Shown here: in pieces, positions 63,331 through 64,000 of the stretch
Layout of the letters: every line of letters starts with the position of its first letter
Numbering within the stretch: the first letter of the stretch is position 1
From: Symsagittifera roscoffensis
Lineage: Eukaryota > Xenacoelomorpha > Acoela > Convolutidae
Direction: 5' to 3'
DNA length: 64,000 nucleotides
Assembly (NCBI RefSeq): GCF_963678635.1
Contig: NC_087065.1
Coordinates: 38,033,888-38,097,887 of the forward strand
Position numbers and translations under genes: made by a program
The notes under the pieces: model-generated
What the model was told of the DNA's origin: nothing
Databases searched by the model: none
What the model saw: the letters and a program-made list of their open reading frames with translations, nothing else

Positions 63331-64000
63331 TTCTTTTCTTCAACTGATTGTTCAATGTTTTCTTCAAGATCGAAAATTGAAATTTTTAAAAAACGAAAGT
63401 CAGTATTTTTTCTAGGTTTATACTTGCGTTCATTTCAAAAAAAAACTGAACCTAAATACAATTTTAAAAATTTGTTTAATACGCTTGCAGTTAGCAAGAG
63501 TTATCACACAGTAAAATAGATTTTTCCGAAAGACTAACGACTGCTCTGGGACAGTTACTGAATATTGTGATAGCTTGTTTCATCACCAAATCATATTTTT
63601 TATTTTACCTCGCACATAAGACACAAAGCTAACATCCTCCATTCCTGAGATTTGTCTAGACTTTTTGAGATATTCAGACTAAAAAATACCCTATAGATTG
63701 ATGTTATTCAGCTCGATTTGCTGAACCTTAGATAAATTAAATCAACTTTATTCAGTTTTTGAGAACAATCAAAGTTATAATTGACAAATATTCGTTTTGA
63801 CTAAATTCTGAGCAATTTTAGTACTTTTGTTCGAATTTCACCCAAAAACACTTTTAGATTTCAGGTTTAAATCCTTTGGTCCAGATTAAAGCTGGAATAC
63901 AATTTTGCTGCCCTCAACCATTGTAAACATGATTCGTTATTTGTTTCATTCTAAGCTAGAGCACCGTTCAACCTAACGCCCTAACTAATCAACGTACTAA
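63331..64000. other. No gene seen
   Basis: AT-rich sequence without a recognisable gene or repeat to the window end. Confidence 0.5.

Overview
The window is from an animal genome, most likely an invertebrate. Two conserved metazoan housekeeping genes are present: an FTSJ3/Spb1 rRNA methyltransferase and a 16-exon UBE3C-type HECT ubiquitin ligase. Host DNA is AT-rich, with long introns full of repeats. Nothing in the sequence names the species. Both genes have a TTTTCAG-type 3' splice site within 13 bases of the start codon, and only 153 bases separate them. That arrangement suggests a spliced-leader trans-splicing lineage and possibly an operon (inference).

Layout. (1) 1-22082 is a giant, very young Ty3/Gypsy-type LTR retroelement. 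Its LTRs differ at one position in the 824 bases that can be compared. Order: 5' LTR (its left part lies outside the window), a 3-kb leader full of a repeated CCGGAGGGGTC motif, gag-protease, a pol reading frame (RT, RNase H, integrase, GPY/F, long acidic tail, C-terminal macro-like domain), then two extra large ORFs. The first extra ORF carries a complete SGNH/GDSL hydrolase site and a second, degenerate SGNH-like region. The second is unrecognised. The RT is split between two frames at a purine run. The element sits inside an older, diverged LTR of the same family (remnant 22083-22431). (2) 22432-23088 is a short structured upstream region with a 99-bp direct duplication. (3) 23089-25629 is FTSJ3, uninterrupted by introns. 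(4) 25783-41749 is UBE3C, complete from start to stop. I reconstructed 16 phase-consistent exons giving 1096 residues, with the catalytic cysteine 32 residues from the end. One intron has a GC donor. Introns carry many copies of dispersed repeats, and a hAT-like MITE whose empty site is visible in a sister repeat copy in the same intron. (5) 43.3-53.0 kb is a satellite array of 24 units of about 400 bp in two length classes, with higher-order structure. (6) 53.0-64.0 kb is repeat-rich DNA: a Tc1/mariner-like foldback MITE with TA flanks, other foldback elements, and a minus-strand Gypsy remnant (integrase and a long tail, one frame broken by three stop codons, with a short LTR downstream). There is also an isolated papain-family protease exon.

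The most interesting system is the giant retroelement. It appears to combine a normal Gypsy core with a macro-like domain, an SGNH hydrolase protein and a further unknown protein, plus a motif-rich, hairpin-rich leader and LTR. The domain calls come from reading motifs by eye, and profile searches would be decisive.
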